In this document: piece by piece, positions 33,489-43,260 of the stretch
Position numbering within the stretch: position 1 is the stretch's first letter
How the letters are laid out: the number at the start of each line of letters is the position of its first letter
Assembly (NCBI GenBank): GCA_964415795.1
Contig: CAYQBN010000006.1
Coordinates: 62,001-126,000 of the forward strand
Length of the DNA: 64,000 nucleotides
Source of the DNA: CALITV01 sp964415795
GTDB taxonomy: Bacteria; UBP6; UBA1177; JAKLFG01
Reading direction: 5' to 3'
Notes under the pieces: generated by a model
What the model was told of the DNA's origin: nothing
What the model saw: only the letters and a program-made list of their open reading frames with translations
Databases searched by the model: none
Position numbers and translations under genes: made by a program

Positions 33489-34571
33489 ATGCTCTATTAC
33501 CTCAAAATGAACCTGCTACCGTTCTTCACGCCGTTCAATGTCTTCTCGTACATTACCTTTCGCACCTTTATGGCGGTGTTTACCTCGTTCTTCCTGTCGC
33601 TCGTCTCCTATCCTTACTTTATCGCTTACCTCAAACGCATCGGCGTTCGGCAGGCGATCCGTGACGATGGACCGCAGAGCCATCTCGCCAAGGCAGGGAC
33701 ACCGGCGATGGGGGGACTCGTTCTACTGCTGTCGGTGCTCGTGAACATCGTCTTGTGGACCGATTTCCTGCATAATTTGTGGGTTCAGGCGATCACCTTG
33801 CTCATCGTACTCTTCGGGAGCATAGGTTTTCTTGACGATTGGTTGAAGGTATCGCGACGCGATCCCAAGGGACTCGCCTCTCGTTGGAAGTTCCTCCTTC
33901 AAGTGATCTTTGCAACGGCGTTCATGCTTTTTCTTTTCGGGAACCGGGCGTTCCATCCGACGCTCGTGGTCCCCATAGTCAAGCAGTTGGTGTTCGACAT
34001 CGGCTGGTGGTATGTACCCTTCGGCGTATTGGTCATCGTGGCGACCAGTAACGCGCTCAATCTCACCGATGGCATGGATGGGCTCGCCATTGTGCCCTCG
34101 ATCATTTCTATGACCCTTCTTGCGGTCGTCGTATACCTTGTCGGCCATGCCGGCTTCGCGGCGTATCTTCACATGCCGCTTGTTCGGGGTGCGGGAGAGC
34201 TCGCCGTCGTCGGCGGCGCGACGGTCGGCGCGGCGCTCGCGTTCCTTTGGTATAACAGCTATCCGGCCTCCATCTTCATGGGAGACACCGGATCGCTCGC
34301 GCTCGGCGCGCTGATCGGCGCTTTCACCGTCGTTACTAAGACCGAGATACTTTCCATCGTCTTCAACGGTCTTTTTGTCCTCGAGGCGGTCTCGGTGATC
34401 CTTCAGGTCACTTTCTTCAAAACGACGGGGCGCCGCATCTTCCGTATGGCACCGATCCACCACCATTTCGAGATAAAGAGCGGCGCGGCAGAGCCGAAGA
34501 TCATCGTTCGCTTCTGGATACTTTCGATCCTGCTCGCGCTGTTTTCGATAGCGCTCATCAAGGTACGGTGA
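33489..34571 (+). CDS. mraY: phospho-MurNAc-pentapeptide transferase
   Basis: Makes lipid I by transferring phospho-MurNAc-pentapeptide to undecaprenyl phosphate in the inner membrane. 360 residues with about ten helices and the family signatures: 'GTPAMGGLVLLLSVLVN', FLDDWLKVSRRD (catalytic Asp pair), NLTDGMDGLA, 'FMGDTGSLALGALIG' and the APIHHHFE loop. GGAG precedes ATG 33489. Length is typical. Confidence 0.97.
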   Translation: MLYYLKMNLLPFFTPFNVFSYITFRTFMAVFTSFFLSLVSYPYFIAYLKRIGVRQAIRDDGPQSHLAKAGTPAMGGLVLLLSVLVNIVLWTDFLHNLWVQAITLLIVLFGSIGFLDDWLKVSRRDPKGLASRWKFLLQVIFATAFMLFLFGNRAFHPTLVVPIVKQLVFDIGWWYVPFGVLVIVATSNALNLTDGMDGLAIVPSIISMTLLAVVVYLVGHAGFAAYLHMPLVRGAGELAVVGGATVGAALAFLWYNSYPASIFMGDTGSLALGALIGAFTVVTKTEILSIVFNGLFVLEAVSVILQVTFFKTTGRRIFRMAPIHHHFEIKSGAAEPKIIVRFWILSILLALFSIALIKVR

Positions 34572-34579
34572 GGTGTGTG

Positions 34580-35887
34580 ATGGAACGGGCACTCATACTG
34601 GGTTTGGGCATCTCGGGCAGAGAGGCGGCGCGATTCTTGTCGCTCCGCGGTTGGGATGTCGTTGTCCATGATGACGATGAGCGGAAATTGGCGGAGCACG
34701 CAGGCGATTTCCCGGTGCTTGATGGAAGAGAGGTGCCCGTCGGGACCGATGTGCTCGTGGTGAGCCCCGGGGTTCCTCGCACCCACCCCTTCGTTGTGGC
34801 GGCGAAGAAACAAGGAATTGATGTCGCCGGTGAGATGGAGTTGGCAGCTCGTTTCCTCGAGCAGGAAAAGATCGTCGCGGTAACCGGCACTAATGGTAAA
34901 AGCACCACCGTAACGCTCATTCATGAGATGCTTCTCCGTGACGGCCGAAAGAGTGCGCTCGCCGGCAACATCGGGGCGCCGCTTATCGGATTCGTGGGTA
35001 AGGGCTATGAGACCATCGTCGTCGAAGTGTCAAGCTTCCAGATAGAGACGCTCAGATCGATGCGCCCCGCAGTGGCGGCGATCCTCAATGTGAGCCCCGA
35101 TCATCTCGATCGATACGCCGACTACGACGAGTATCTCATGACGAAGGTGCACCTCGGCAGGCTCGTGCCATCCGATGGGTTGCTCGTCATCAACGGCGGC
35201 GACGCCGCGCTCTGTGGGGCGGCGGAGGGGCTTGGCCGTCCGCTCGCCTATTTTTCCGCGAGAGGGCAGAGCGATGCGCTCTGGGACGGGAGGACGGTAT
35301 CCTACCGCGGGGTGCCGGTGACCATTGAACGGACGCGTCTGCGAGGGGAACACAATGTCGAGAACCTCATGGCGGCTATGATATCGGCTTTTCCCTTGAT
35401 GCGCGATCCGCGGCGTATGGCTGATGCGGCGTACGATTTTGCCCCGCTTCCACATCGAATGGCCCCTGCGGGAACGGTGCGCGGGGTCGAATTCATAGAC
35501 GATTCGAAAGGGACGAATGTCGGTGCCGTCGAGAAGTCGCTTGTCGGATTCCCCGACAAATCGGTGGTGCTCATCCTCGGTGGGGTGGACAAGGGAGGCA
35601 GTTATCAGCCGCTCCGCGATCTGGCGGAGACCAAATGCCGCGGCGTGGTGCTCATGGGACAGGCGGCCCCCAAGATATTTGAATATTTCGAAGATTTTCA
35701 TCCGCTTGAACGGGCCGACTCGATGGCCGATGCGGTGGCGAAGGCCTATCGTCTGGCGCGTGGAAGCGGTGTCGTTCTCTTCTCGCCTGCCTGTTCGAGC
35801 TTCGACATGTACGAGAATTACAAAAGGCGTGGCGAGGATTTCGTCCGCAAGGTGGCTGAACTGAAGCGACGCGAGGAGTCCCGATGA
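34580..35887 (+). CDS. murD: UDP-MurNAc-L-Ala:D-Glu ligase
   Basis: Adds D-glutamate to UDP-MurNAc-L-Ala. 435 residues with an N-terminal Rossmann domain (ALILGLGISGREAARFL), VVSPGVP, the ATP site VTGTNGKSTT, 'VVEVSSFQIETL', 'ILNVSPDHLDRYADYDEY', 'PHRMAPAGTVRGVEFIDDSKGTN' read in part, and LFSPACSSFDMYENYKRRG. I choose ATG 34580 because GAGGTG lies just upstream; a GTG at 34568 would add four residues. The end overlaps ftsW by ATGA. Confidence 0.96.
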   Translation: MERALILGLGISGREAARFLSLRGWDVVVHDDDERKLAEHAGDFPVLDGREVPVGTDVLVVSPGVPRTHPFVVAAKKQGIDVAGEMELAARFLEQEKIVAVTGTNGKSTTVTLIHEMLLRDGRKSALAGNIGAPLIGFVGKGYETIVVEVSSFQIETLRSMRPAVAAILNVSPDHLDRYADYDEYLMTKVHLGRLVPSDGLLVINGGDAALCGAAEGLGRPLAYFSARGQSDALWDGRTVSYRGVPVTIERTRLRGEHNVENLMAAMISAFPLMRDPRRMADAAYDFAPLPHRMAPAGTVRGVEFIDDSKGTNVGAVEKSLVGFPDKSVVLILGGVDKGGSYQPLRDLAETKCRGVVLMGQAAPKIFEYFEDFHPLERADSMADAVAKAYRLARGSGVVLFSPACSSFDMYENYKRRGEDFVRKVAELKRREESR

Positions 35888-36984
35888 GGGCGGTGCCGGC
35901 GATCGTCAAATTCTATTTTGTGCTGTTCTTCCTTCTCGCCATGTTCGGAATGGTCATGGTCTTCAACATAAAGGTCTTCGTCGTGAGCCATCCCGAAGAG
36001 CAGGCACTGACGGTCCTCCGCGGGCTCCTTTTGAACCTTTTCCTTGCCGGCGCCGGCTTCATCGTTGCCTATCTCATGAATGTGGAGGTCGTGCGTTCTT
36101 GGATAAAGTATCTGTTGCTCTTTACGATCCTTCTCCTTCTTGCGACGCTCGTCATAGGGACCGAAGTGAATGGGGCGAAGCGATGGATAAACCTCCATTT
36201 CATGATGCTTCAACCGTCGGAGTTCGCGAAACTGACCGTCATCTTCTATCTTGCTGAGGTCATCTGCAACAAGCGGGATCGTATGGGGCTTCTACAGGAA
36301 CTCATCTATCCCTTCGGCCTTGTTTCGGCCATCGTGCTCGTCATCGCCATCGAGGATCTGGGAACGGCGCTCATCATCTTCGCGACCGCGATCATCCTTT
36401 TTCTCATGGGCGGCATGCGGGCGAAATATTTCGTGGCGCTGGTCACGATTGCGACGGCGGTGGTGGCCGTTCTCATTCTCATGAAACCTTATCGGATCGA
36501 ACGGCTCAAGGTGTGGCGCGATCCGTGGCAGTATCGGCAGACGCAGGGATACCAGCAGGTCCAGTCGGAAATAGCCCTCGGCCGTGGAGGAATGACCGGC
36601 GTCGGATTCGGCAACAGCCAGCGCAAACTGCGCTATCTTCCGGAAGCCTCGACCGACTTCATCTTTGCCATCATCGGCGAGGAGTTCGGCTTCGTGGGAT
36701 CGGTGGTGCTCATCGGGGCGTTCCTCGTCTTCTTCCTGACGGGGGTCTATTTCGTACTCTCGCGCGGCGATCCGTTCGCGCTTTACCTTTGCGCCGGCAT
36801 CGTCATGATGTTGGGCATACAAACGGCGATCAATCTCGGTGTGGTGACCTCCACCCTTCCCAACAAGGGGGTGCCGTTACCATTCATCAGTTACGGAGGG
36901 TCGTCGCTTTTGGTGTCGAGTATGATGGCCGGCTTCCTGCTCAATGTGGTGGTAAGCGAGAGCCGAGCGCAGTTCGGGGGTTGA
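35884..36984 (+). CDS. ftsW: septal peptidoglycan glycosyltransferase FtsW
   Basis: A SEDS-family membrane protein that polymerises lipid II at the septum with FtsI. 366 residues with about ten helices. Family features: NGAKRWINLHFMMLQPSEFAKL, 'IEDLGTALIIF', the large extracytoplasmic loop (RDPWQYRQTQGYQQVQSEIAL, GRGGMTGVGFGNSQRKLRYLPEA read in part, then STDFIFAIIGEEFGFVGS), and the PFISYGGSSLL ending. Position between murD and murG supports FtsW over RodA. It overlaps the murD stop. Confidence 0.95.
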   Translation: MRAVPAIVKFYFVLFFLLAMFGMVMVFNIKVFVVSHPEEQALTVLRGLLLNLFLAGAGFIVAYLMNVEVVRSWIKYLLLFTILLLLATLVIGTEVNGAKRWINLHFMMLQPSEFAKLTVIFYLAEVICNKRDRMGLLQELIYPFGLVSAIVLVIAIEDLGTALIIFATAIILFLMGGMRAKYFVALVTIATAVVAVLILMKPYRIERLKVWRDPWQYRQTQGYQQVQSEIALGRGGMTGVGFGNSQRKLRYLPEASTDFIFAIIGEEFGFVGSVVLIGAFLVFFLTGVYFVLSRGDPFALYLCAGIVMMLGIQTAINLGVVTSTLPNKGVPLPFISYGGSSLLVSSMMAGFLLNVVVSESRAQFGG

Positions 36985-36985
36985 A

Positions 36986-38089
36986 ATGAGCGCAGAGAAA
37001 CGGGTTCATACGATCGCTCTGGCGGGCGGCAAGACGGGAGGGCACCTGTTCCCCGGCATTGCCGTTGCCGAGATATTGCGAGAACGCGGCCATGAAGTGC
37101 GCTTCATCGGCAGCCGCGGTGGCCTTGAGGAACGCGAGGTCCCTCCGCTCGGTTTCCCGCTTTCGTTCATCACGGTGGGTGGCTTGAAGGGAAAGAATCT
37201 TCTTGAGACCATCCGGAATCTCCTCGTGTTGCCGTTGGCGCTCCTCCAGTCGATCGCCATCATTTTTCGCCACCGGATCGCCGCGGTGGTGTCGCTCGGC
37301 GGATTCGCCGCCGGACCGGCGGCGCTCGCGGCGCGCATCTGCGGGCGACCGGTTTTCGTGCTCGAACAGAACTCGATCCCCGGTATCACTAACCGTATCG
37401 TCGGTCGTTTCGCCGCCAAGGTCTTTACCTCATTCCCCGATGAGAGACATTTCTTTGACCCGCGTATCGTCCGGCAGACCGGCAATCCGGTACGCCGTAC
37501 GGTGCTTACTGCGCCAGTGGCTGAGATCCCGTCTGGCGGGAGGCCGGTGCTCGCGGTGTTCGGCGGTTCGCAGGGAGCGCATTCGCTCAACGAAATGGTG
37601 AAAGAGCTCGCGGCGGCGCGACCCGATATGATCGGCCGCTATTTCGTCGTGCATCAGACGGGCGAACGCGACGCCGAGACGATGCGGGAATTTTACGCCC
37701 AGCGGGGGCTTTCGGCGATGGTTGCGCCGTTCCTTTCCAACATTGGTGGCTATTACAAGGCGGCGGCGGTCATCATCTGTCGTGCCGGTGCCACCACGAT
37801 AGCCGAATTGCTTGCTCTCGGCCGCGCGGCCATTTATGTGCCGTTTCCCCATGCGGCCGACAATCACCAGTATCACAACGCACGACTCATTGCCGCGCAG
37901 GGGGGAGGAGTGGTCGTCGAGGACACCGGTCCTCTCGAGGGAAAGGTGGCTCGTCTTGCCGAAGCGATCGAACGATACGAGCGGGAACGGGGCATCTGGG
38001 ATCGTCGACTTGCCGTTTCCGGAGCGGCCGATGCCGCATCGGCGGTCGCGGACATGATGGAAAAGGTGCTGGCGGGGGAGGAGATATGA
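36986..38089 (+). CDS. murG: lipid II-forming GlcNAc transferase MurG
   Basis: Adds GlcNAc to lipid I at the inner face of the cytoplasmic membrane. 367 residues. Visible motifs: the N-terminal G loop LAGGKTGGHLFPGIAVAE, 'GSRGGLEEREVPP', GGFAAGPAALAAR, LEQNSIPGITNR, FGGSQGAHSLNE, and 'SRAGATTIAELLALGRAAIYVPFPHAADNHQ' in slightly altered form (CRAGATT). It starts one base after the ftsW stop and overlaps murC by ATGA. Confidence 0.96.
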   Translation: MSAEKRVHTIALAGGKTGGHLFPGIAVAEILRERGHEVRFIGSRGGLEEREVPPLGFPLSFITVGGLKGKNLLETIRNLLVLPLALLQSIAIIFRHRIAAVVSLGGFAAGPAALAARICGRPVFVLEQNSIPGITNRIVGRFAAKVFTSFPDERHFFDPRIVRQTGNPVRRTVLTAPVAEIPSGGRPVLAVFGGSQGAHSLNEMVKELAAARPDMIGRYFVVHQTGERDAETMREFYAQRGLSAMVAPFLSNIGGYYKAAAVIICRAGATTIAELLALGRAAIYVPFPHAADNHQYHNARLIAAQGGGVVVEDTGPLEGKVARLAEAIERYERERGIWDRRLAVSGAADAASAVADMMEKVLAGEEI

Positions 38090-39441
38090 GGGTACACTTC
38101 ATCGGCGCCGGCGGCAGCGGCATGAGCGGACTCGCACTGCTTACCCGTTCGTTCGGTCACGAGGTGAGCGGATGCGACCGGAGTCGGACACCCTACCTCG
38201 ACATGCTCGCCAAAGAGGGGATTCCCGTTGCGGTGGGCCATGACCCGGCGCATCTTGACCATGCCGATATTCTTGTCCGTTCGTCGGCGGTCAAGGAGGA
38301 CGAAGAAGAGATCCGCGTGGCGCGGGAGGTGTGCCATATTCCGGTGGTGACGCGGGGAGAACTGCTTTCCAAAATGCTTGAGAATCGTACGGTCATCGGT
38401 ATCGCCGGATCTCACGGTAAGAGCTCGACCACATGGTTGACATGGCATCTCCTGCGTCGTTTTGGTATCGCTGCCTCGCTCTACGCCGGCGCAAAGTCAG
38501 GGGGAGTAAACGCGGTGCCGGGGGGCGATCCGTGGGTCGTTGAACTCGACGAAAGCGACGGCTCCATCTTTCTGGTCCGGCCGCAGGTTCTCGTGCTCAC
38601 CAATCTCGAATTGGAGCATGTGGATTACTATAGTGACGCCGACGAGATGTTGCGCCGTTTTCGGGCATATCTTAATCTCCTCGGGCACCGCCGCTTTGTC
38701 GTCGGGCGTGGATTCTCGATCAGTGAGATTCTTTACGGCGACTTCGGCGGCCTTACCTTCCCCACGCGGGAGGAACTTTCGTCGCAACGCGAGATCGCGG
38801 GAGGAGCGGGATGCCGATTCACCGGAGAAGAGGGGCAATGGATACTTGAGTTCCGCGGCGTGCGAAGCAGTCTCGGCGATTCGGCCGAGCCGCTCCATGT
38901 CATTCAGAACCGCGCCGCCGCGATTCTTGCCGCGTACACCTTCCTGCGCATCGTCAATCGGGAGATCGAGCCGGTCCCGGCGTCGTTTTGGGGAACGCTG
39001 CCCGGCATAGACCGGCGGTTCGAAAGGAAAGGAGCTTGGCGCGACATGGCGCTCATAGACGACTATGCCCACCACCCCTCCGAGGTGCGGGCGCTCATGG
39101 AACAGGCTTCGAAAGTCTATGGTCGTTATCTTCTCGTCTTCCAGCCCCATCGTTCGTCGCGTTTCGATCACTTCTTCGCCGAGTTCGCACGGGTTCTCGC
39201 CGCGGCACCCGGCCTTATTCTTCTTCCGGTGTTCCGTGCCGGCGAACCGGAAGGCACAAAGAGCATCTTCGATCTTGAACGCGAGGTGAAAAAGCATGGG
39301 GCGTCTGTCGTCTATGCCTGCCAGAACCTCGGTGAGGCAGCGGTGCTCCTTTCTTCGGGGCGATTCGAGTGGGCCCGCGCGGTGGTGGCCGCGGGCGCCG
39401 GCGACGTGAACGAGCTGTTCGGGTTGTTGGAGGGAAGATGA
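38086..39441 (+). CDS. murC: UDP-MurNAc:L-Ala ligase
   Basis: Starts the stem peptide by adding L-alanine to UDP-MurNAc. 451 residues; N-terminal IGAGGSGMSGLALL, the ATP site IAGSHGKSSTTWL, 'ELDESDGSIFLVRPQ', 'NLELEHVDYY', 'GIDRRFERKG', DDYAHHPSEVRAL and 'FQPHRSSRFDHF' all belong to MurC. Overlaps both neighbours by ATGA. Confidence 0.96.
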   Translation: MRVHFIGAGGSGMSGLALLTRSFGHEVSGCDRSRTPYLDMLAKEGIPVAVGHDPAHLDHADILVRSSAVKEDEEEIRVAREVCHIPVVTRGELLSKMLENRTVIGIAGSHGKSSTTWLTWHLLRRFGIAASLYAGAKSGGVNAVPGGDPWVVELDESDGSIFLVRPQVLVLTNLELEHVDYYSDADEMLRRFRAYLNLLGHRRFVVGRGFSISEILYGDFGGLTFPTREELSSQREIAGGAGCRFTGEEGQWILEFRGVRSSLGDSAEPLHVIQNRAAAILAAYTFLRIVNREIEPVPASFWGTLPGIDRRFERKGAWRDMALIDDYAHHPSEVRALMEQASKVYGRYLLVFQPHRSSRFDHFFAEFARVLAAAPGLILLPVFRAGEPEGTKSIFDLEREVKKHGASVVYACQNLGEAAVLLSSGRFEWARAVVAAGAGDVNELFGLLEGR

Positions 39442-40274
39442 AATACCGACAGACGGCATCGCTCACCTCTTTTCTTACGATACGTCCCCGCGACGCTGTC
39501 GGTGACCTTTTCCTGCCGGAGTCGGTCGATGATGTCGTCCGCTTCACCGTCGAGCACCATTCCTTTTACCTTCTTGGCGGCGGATCGAACATCATCGCCG
39601 GAAAGGTGGGGCGCCCGGTGCTCAGCCTTCGTCTCCTCGACGGCGAGAGTTCGACGCACCGTGAAGAGGACGGAAAGATCGTGGTCTCGATGCCGGCGTG
39701 GGTGCGCACGGCGCAACTCGTCGAGTACCTCGTTGCCAATGGTCTTTCGGGTCTCGAGTTCATGGCGGGGATACCCGGGACGGTCGGTGGTGCGATCGCC
39801 GGAAACGCTGCGCCGAAGGGTTGCTCGTGGGATGGGATCGTCCGTTCGATCGCCTATGTGAAGGAAGGGAGCGTGCTCACGACCGTGCCTCGTTTCGCCT
39901 ATCGGCAGATGGCCGGGGTCAAACCGCCTTTTGTCATCCTCTTCGCCGAACTCGTCCTCCGAAAGAGCACCGTTGCGCAGGTGAAGAAGCAGGTTTCCGC
40001 GTATGCGAAAAAACGCTTGCGGATCCCCTATCCCTCGGCAGGATCGCTCTTCAAGAATCCCGACGGCGTGTCGGCGGGAGAACTGCTCGAAAAGGCGGGA
40101 TGCAAGGGATTGTCCATTGGTGACGCGGCGCTCTACGAAGAGCACGCGAATATCGTGATAAACCGCGGCGACGCCGCCTACGGAGACTTTGTCGCGCTCC
40201 GGGACGAGGCGGTGAAACGGGTTTTCCGCACATGCGGCGTGCGTCTCGAGCCGGAGGTGAAGTTTTGGGACTGA
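39438..40274 (+). CDS. murB: UDP-N-acetylenolpyruvoylglucosamine reductase
   Basis: Reduces UDP-GlcNAc-enolpyruvate to UDP-MurNAc with FAD and NADPH. 278 residues, the short (type II) form. FAD site LLGGGSNII near residue 40; GIPGTVGGAIAGNAAPKG; the catalytic serine in YPSAGSLFKNPDG; and the late Glu in EEHANIVINRGDA. The longer open frame from 39369 lies in murC; ATG 39438 with the ATGA overlap and GGGAAG upstream is the better start. Confidence 0.95.
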   Translation: MKYRQTASLTSFLTIRPRDAVGDLFLPESVDDVVRFTVEHHSFYLLGGGSNIIAGKVGRPVLSLRLLDGESSTHREEDGKIVVSMPAWVRTAQLVEYLVANGLSGLEFMAGIPGTVGGAIAGNAAPKGCSWDGIVRSIAYVKEGSVLTTVPRFAYRQMAGVKPPFVILFAELVLRKSTVAQVKKQVSAYAKKRLRIPYPSAGSLFKNPDGVSAGELLEKAGCKGLSIGDAALYEEHANIVINRGDAAYGDFVALRDEAVKRVFRTCGVRLEPEVKFWD

Positions 40275-40282
40275 GGAAGGAT

Positions 40283-41191
40283 ATGACGATGCGCTTAACG
40301 AAGGATACGCACATCGCGGTAGTTATGGGTGGTCTCTCCGATGAGCGGGAGATCAGCCTGCAGACGGGATCGCTCGTGGCAGAGGCGCTTGAGAATGGCG
40401 GCTATCGGCGGGTCACGCGGATAGACATGGGGCGCGATATCGATGTCGTTCTTCGAAAGACGCGTCCCGATGTGGTCTTCAACGCGCTCCACGGTACCTA
40501 CGGCGAGGACGGTCGCATGCAGGGATTGCTCGACCTCCTCGGCATCCCCTACACCGGATCGGGGGTCGCCGCGTCGGCGATAGGGATGAACAAGATACTT
40601 ACCAAGATGGTGATGCGCCATCTCGCGATACCGGTGGCCAGCGATGTCGCCGTAGTCGCCGAGGAGGGGATCGCCGCGCCGCTTCCCTATCCATTCGTCT
40701 TCAAAGATCCCGAGAATGGTTCGAGCAAGGGGGTCTTCATCGTGCACGAGGAGGCGGAGTGGCGTGCCGCACTCGAGAAAGTCGTTGGGAAACGAATGCT
40801 CGTCGAAGAGTATGTCAGGGGACGCGAGATCACGGTGGCGGTGCTCTGCGGCGAGGTGCTCGGCGATGTCGAGATCGTGCCGGCGAAGAAGTTCTACGAT
40901 TACGAGGCGAAGTATTTCGATGAACATACCCGGTATGTGCCTGATCCCGGTTACGACCCGGGGATGCGTGAGGCCATGTGGCGTCATGCCCTTGATCTCC
41001 ACCGGGCGCTCGGGTGCCGCGGGGTCACGCGAAGCGATTTCATCGTGGCGTCCGATCGCTTTGTCATGCTCGAGATAAACACGCTTCCCGGCATGACGAG
41101 CCATTCGCTCGTACCGATGGCGGCTGCCCGGCGCGGTATCTCATACCTTGCGCTCATTGAACGACTGCTTACGGAGGCGCTGGAAGGATGA
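40283..41191 (+). CDS. ddl: D-alanine--D-alanine ligase
   Basis: Makes the D-Ala-D-Ala dipeptide used by MurF. 302 residues, ATP-grasp fold: VVMGGLSDEREISLQTG, NALHGTYGEDGRMQGLL, 'GIPYTGSGVAASAIGMNK', KDPENGSSKGVF, 'VEEYVRGREITVAVLCG' and the metal/substrate end MLEINTLPGMTSHSL. The DdlB-type length and position in dcw fit. ATG 40283 follows GGAAGG; ATG 40289 is an alternative. It overlaps ftsQ by ATGA. Confidence 0.95.
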   Translation: MTMRLTKDTHIAVVMGGLSDEREISLQTGSLVAEALENGGYRRVTRIDMGRDIDVVLRKTRPDVVFNALHGTYGEDGRMQGLLDLLGIPYTGSGVAASAIGMNKILTKMVMRHLAIPVASDVAVVAEEGIAAPLPYPFVFKDPENGSSKGVFIVHEEAEWRAALEKVVGKRMLVEEYVRGREITVAVLCGEVLGDVEIVPAKKFYDYEAKYFDEHTRYVPDPGYDPGMREAMWRHALDLHRALGCRGVTRSDFIVASDRFVMLEINTLPGMTSHSLVPMAAARRGISYLALIERLLTEALEG

Positions 41192-42018
41192 AACGCCTTC
41201 TTTCATTCCTGATGTCTTGCGCGCTGATAGCTATCGTCTATTTGACCGCGCTTCTCGTCTCCGCGGGGTTTGTCGGACTCGAGCGTCTTTCGGCGGCGAT
41301 CCACGACAGCGACTTCTTCGCGGTGATCCCCGAACGAGTGGTCATCGAGGGAGCCCGCCGCCTCGATCGATCCGAGATGCTGCTTCTTGCAGGGCTCGAT
41401 CGACGCGTCAGTTGGTTCGACATAGACGAGCACCGCATTGAGCTCTTCATTCGCGCGAACGGCTGGACGAAGCGGTGTGCGGTGAACACCGTCTTCCCGA
41501 ACGGAGTGCGCATATTCGTCGAAGAGTACGAACCGGCCGTTGTGGTATACCGCCGCGAGACGACCGGTGAGGGAGGCGAGGCGCTCTACGGCATGTGGTT
41601 CGCCGATCGTGACGGAACGGTATTCAAGAAAATGTTTCCCGGGGAGCATCGGAGCGATCTGCCGCTCTTCTTTGTTGAGAGCGATGTCTCGACGAATCGC
41701 CAAAGGGAACTCATTCGGCGAGCGGTCGCGATCGCTGACGAATGGAACAAGCATCGCGGGATCTGTCTCGCCCGCGGCATCTCTTATGGTACGGTAGAGG
41801 GATTTTCTCTCGAGTGCGAGTTTCCCGATCGGCGTCGCTCGACGATCGTCTTGGGCGATGTGGCGGATGACGAGGTGGTATCGCGCTGCGGTGAATTGTT
41901 CCGGCGCACCGCCGCCAGTTTGCGCGCCAAACGGTTGTTCGCCGGAGAGTACCTGTTCGAGACGCATGGGGGAGAGACGAAACTCGTTGCCGGACGACTG
42001 GTGCAACATAAGGAATAG
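41188..42018 (+). CDS. ftsQ: cell division protein FtsQ (POTRA domain)
   Basis: 276 residues: a short cytoplasmic N-terminus, one membrane helix (about 5-28, LLSFLMSCALIAIVYLTALL), then a POTRA domain (about 45-120: 'VVIEGARRLDRSEMLLLAGLDR' pattern read in part, ANGWTKRCAVNTVFPNGVRIFVEE) and the FtsQ beta domain (WFADRDGTVFKKMF). Sequence divergence is high as usual for FtsQ; topology and position between ddl and ftsA decide the call. It nucleates the FtsQLB complex in the divisome. Confidence 0.92.
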   Translation: MKRLLSFLMSCALIAIVYLTALLVSAGFVGLERLSAAIHDSDFFAVIPERVVIEGARRLDRSEMLLLAGLDRRVSWFDIDEHRIELFIRANGWTKRCAVNTVFPNGVRIFVEEYEPAVVVYRRETTGEGGEALYGMWFADRDGTVFKKMFPGEHRSDLPLFFVESDVSTNRQRELIRRAVAIADEWNKHRGICLARGISYGTVEGFSLECEFPDRRRSTIVLGDVADDEVVSRCGELFRRTAASLRAKRLFAGEYLFETHGGETKLVAGRLVQHKE

Positions 42019-42027
42019 GAGCATACG

Positions 42028-43251
42028 ATGGTGAAAAGAGAGAATTTCATTACCGCGCTCGATGTCGGGACCGCTAAGGTGACGGCGCTCGTTGCCACCG
42101 TCTCTCCCGAGGGGCGGATACAGTTCGTCGGCAAGGGATCGGCGCGGAATCCCGACGGCATGATCGGCGGGAATGTCGTCAACATGGAGGCGACGACGCG
42201 TGCCATCAACGAAGCGGTTACCGAAGCCGACAAGATCTGCGACGCGCACATAAAATCGGTGGTGCTCGGTCTGTCGGGCGACCACATCTCGTCGGTCAAC
42301 AGCCATGGTGTCGTTACGATACGGGGCCGCGAAGTGGCCCAAAGCGACATCGATCGGGTGATCGAGCAGGCGAAGAACATCAATCTTTCGACCGACCGCT
42401 ACATTGTCAATTGGGAGATAGGTGAGTTCATCGTTGACGACCAGAACGGCATTAGGAAACCCAAAGGGATGGCGGGACGCCGGCTCGAGGTCAAGATACA
42501 TATCGTCACCGCATCGGTCGCCATGATGCAGAACCTTGTGAGAAGCGTCACGAACGCGGGCTTGCAGGTTGATTCGGTGGTGGTGAACGGATTGGCCTCT
42601 GCCGAGGCGGTCCTGCAGGAGGACGAGAAGCAACTCGGTGTCGCTCTCGTGGACATCGGCGACGGCACGGCCGATGTCGTCGTCTATAAACAGGGACGAC
42701 TCGCATATACCGCGGTGGTTCCGATGGGAGGGGGATTCATTACCCGGGACATCTCCATTGCGCTCCGGATGCCTCCTGCCGAGGCGGAACGGGTCAAATG
42801 TCGTTACGGGTGCGCGGTTCCGGCTTCCGTGAGCCCGGAAGAAGAGATAGAGGTCATGTGCATCGGGGACGAGGAGAAACGACTCATCAAGTCCCAGATA
42901 CTCGCGCAGGTCATCTCTCCGCGCGTTGACGAGATCCTTACGCAGGTGCGCCGCCGCATGGCCGAGGACCTCAAGGATACCTTCATCTCTTCGGGCGTGG
43001 TGCTTACCGGTGGCACGGCGAACCTGCGGTATATCAAGAATCTTGCCGAAGAGACGCTCGGATTGCCGGTGCGCATCGGGCGGCCCGTCATCGCCGAGGA
43101 CGGGATGGGGTTCGCCGAACTGCTCCGTGATCCCGCTTGTGCCGCCGCGGTCGGTATCGTCTACTATCACTTGCGGCGAGGCATGGTTCGGGAGAACAAT
43201 GGCGGGATGTTCGGTCGCTTGGGAAAATGGGTCGAGAAATTCTTTCGGTAG
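42028..43251 (+). CDS. ftsA: cell division protein FtsA
   Basis: Actin-like ATPase that tethers FtsZ to the membrane and activates the divisome. 407 residues: ITALDVGTAKVTALVA at the N-terminus, the FtsA-specific 1C domain (HIKSVVLGLSGDHISSVNSHG), 'LVDIGDGTADVVVYKQGRL', SSGVVLTGGTANL, and a C-terminal amphipathic membrane-targeting helix (GMFGRLGKWVEKFFR). ATG 42028 follows AGGAG. Confidence 0.96.
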   Translation: MVKRENFITALDVGTAKVTALVATVSPEGRIQFVGKGSARNPDGMIGGNVVNMEATTRAINEAVTEADKICDAHIKSVVLGLSGDHISSVNSHGVVTIRGREVAQSDIDRVIEQAKNINLSTDRYIVNWEIGEFIVDDQNGIRKPKGMAGRRLEVKIHIVTASVAMMQNLVRSVTNAGLQVDSVVVNGLASAEAVLQEDEKQLGVALVDIGDGTADVVVYKQGRLAYTAVVPMGGGFITRDISIALRMPPAEAERVKCRYGCAVPASVSPEEEIEVMCIGDEEKRLIKSQILAQVISPRVDEILTQVRRRMAEDLKDTFISSGVVLTGGTANLRYIKNLAEETLGLPVRIGRPVIAEDGMGFAELLRDPACAAAVGIVYYHLRRGMVRENNGGMFGRLGKWVEKFFR

Positions 43252-43260
43252 GGGGGCGAG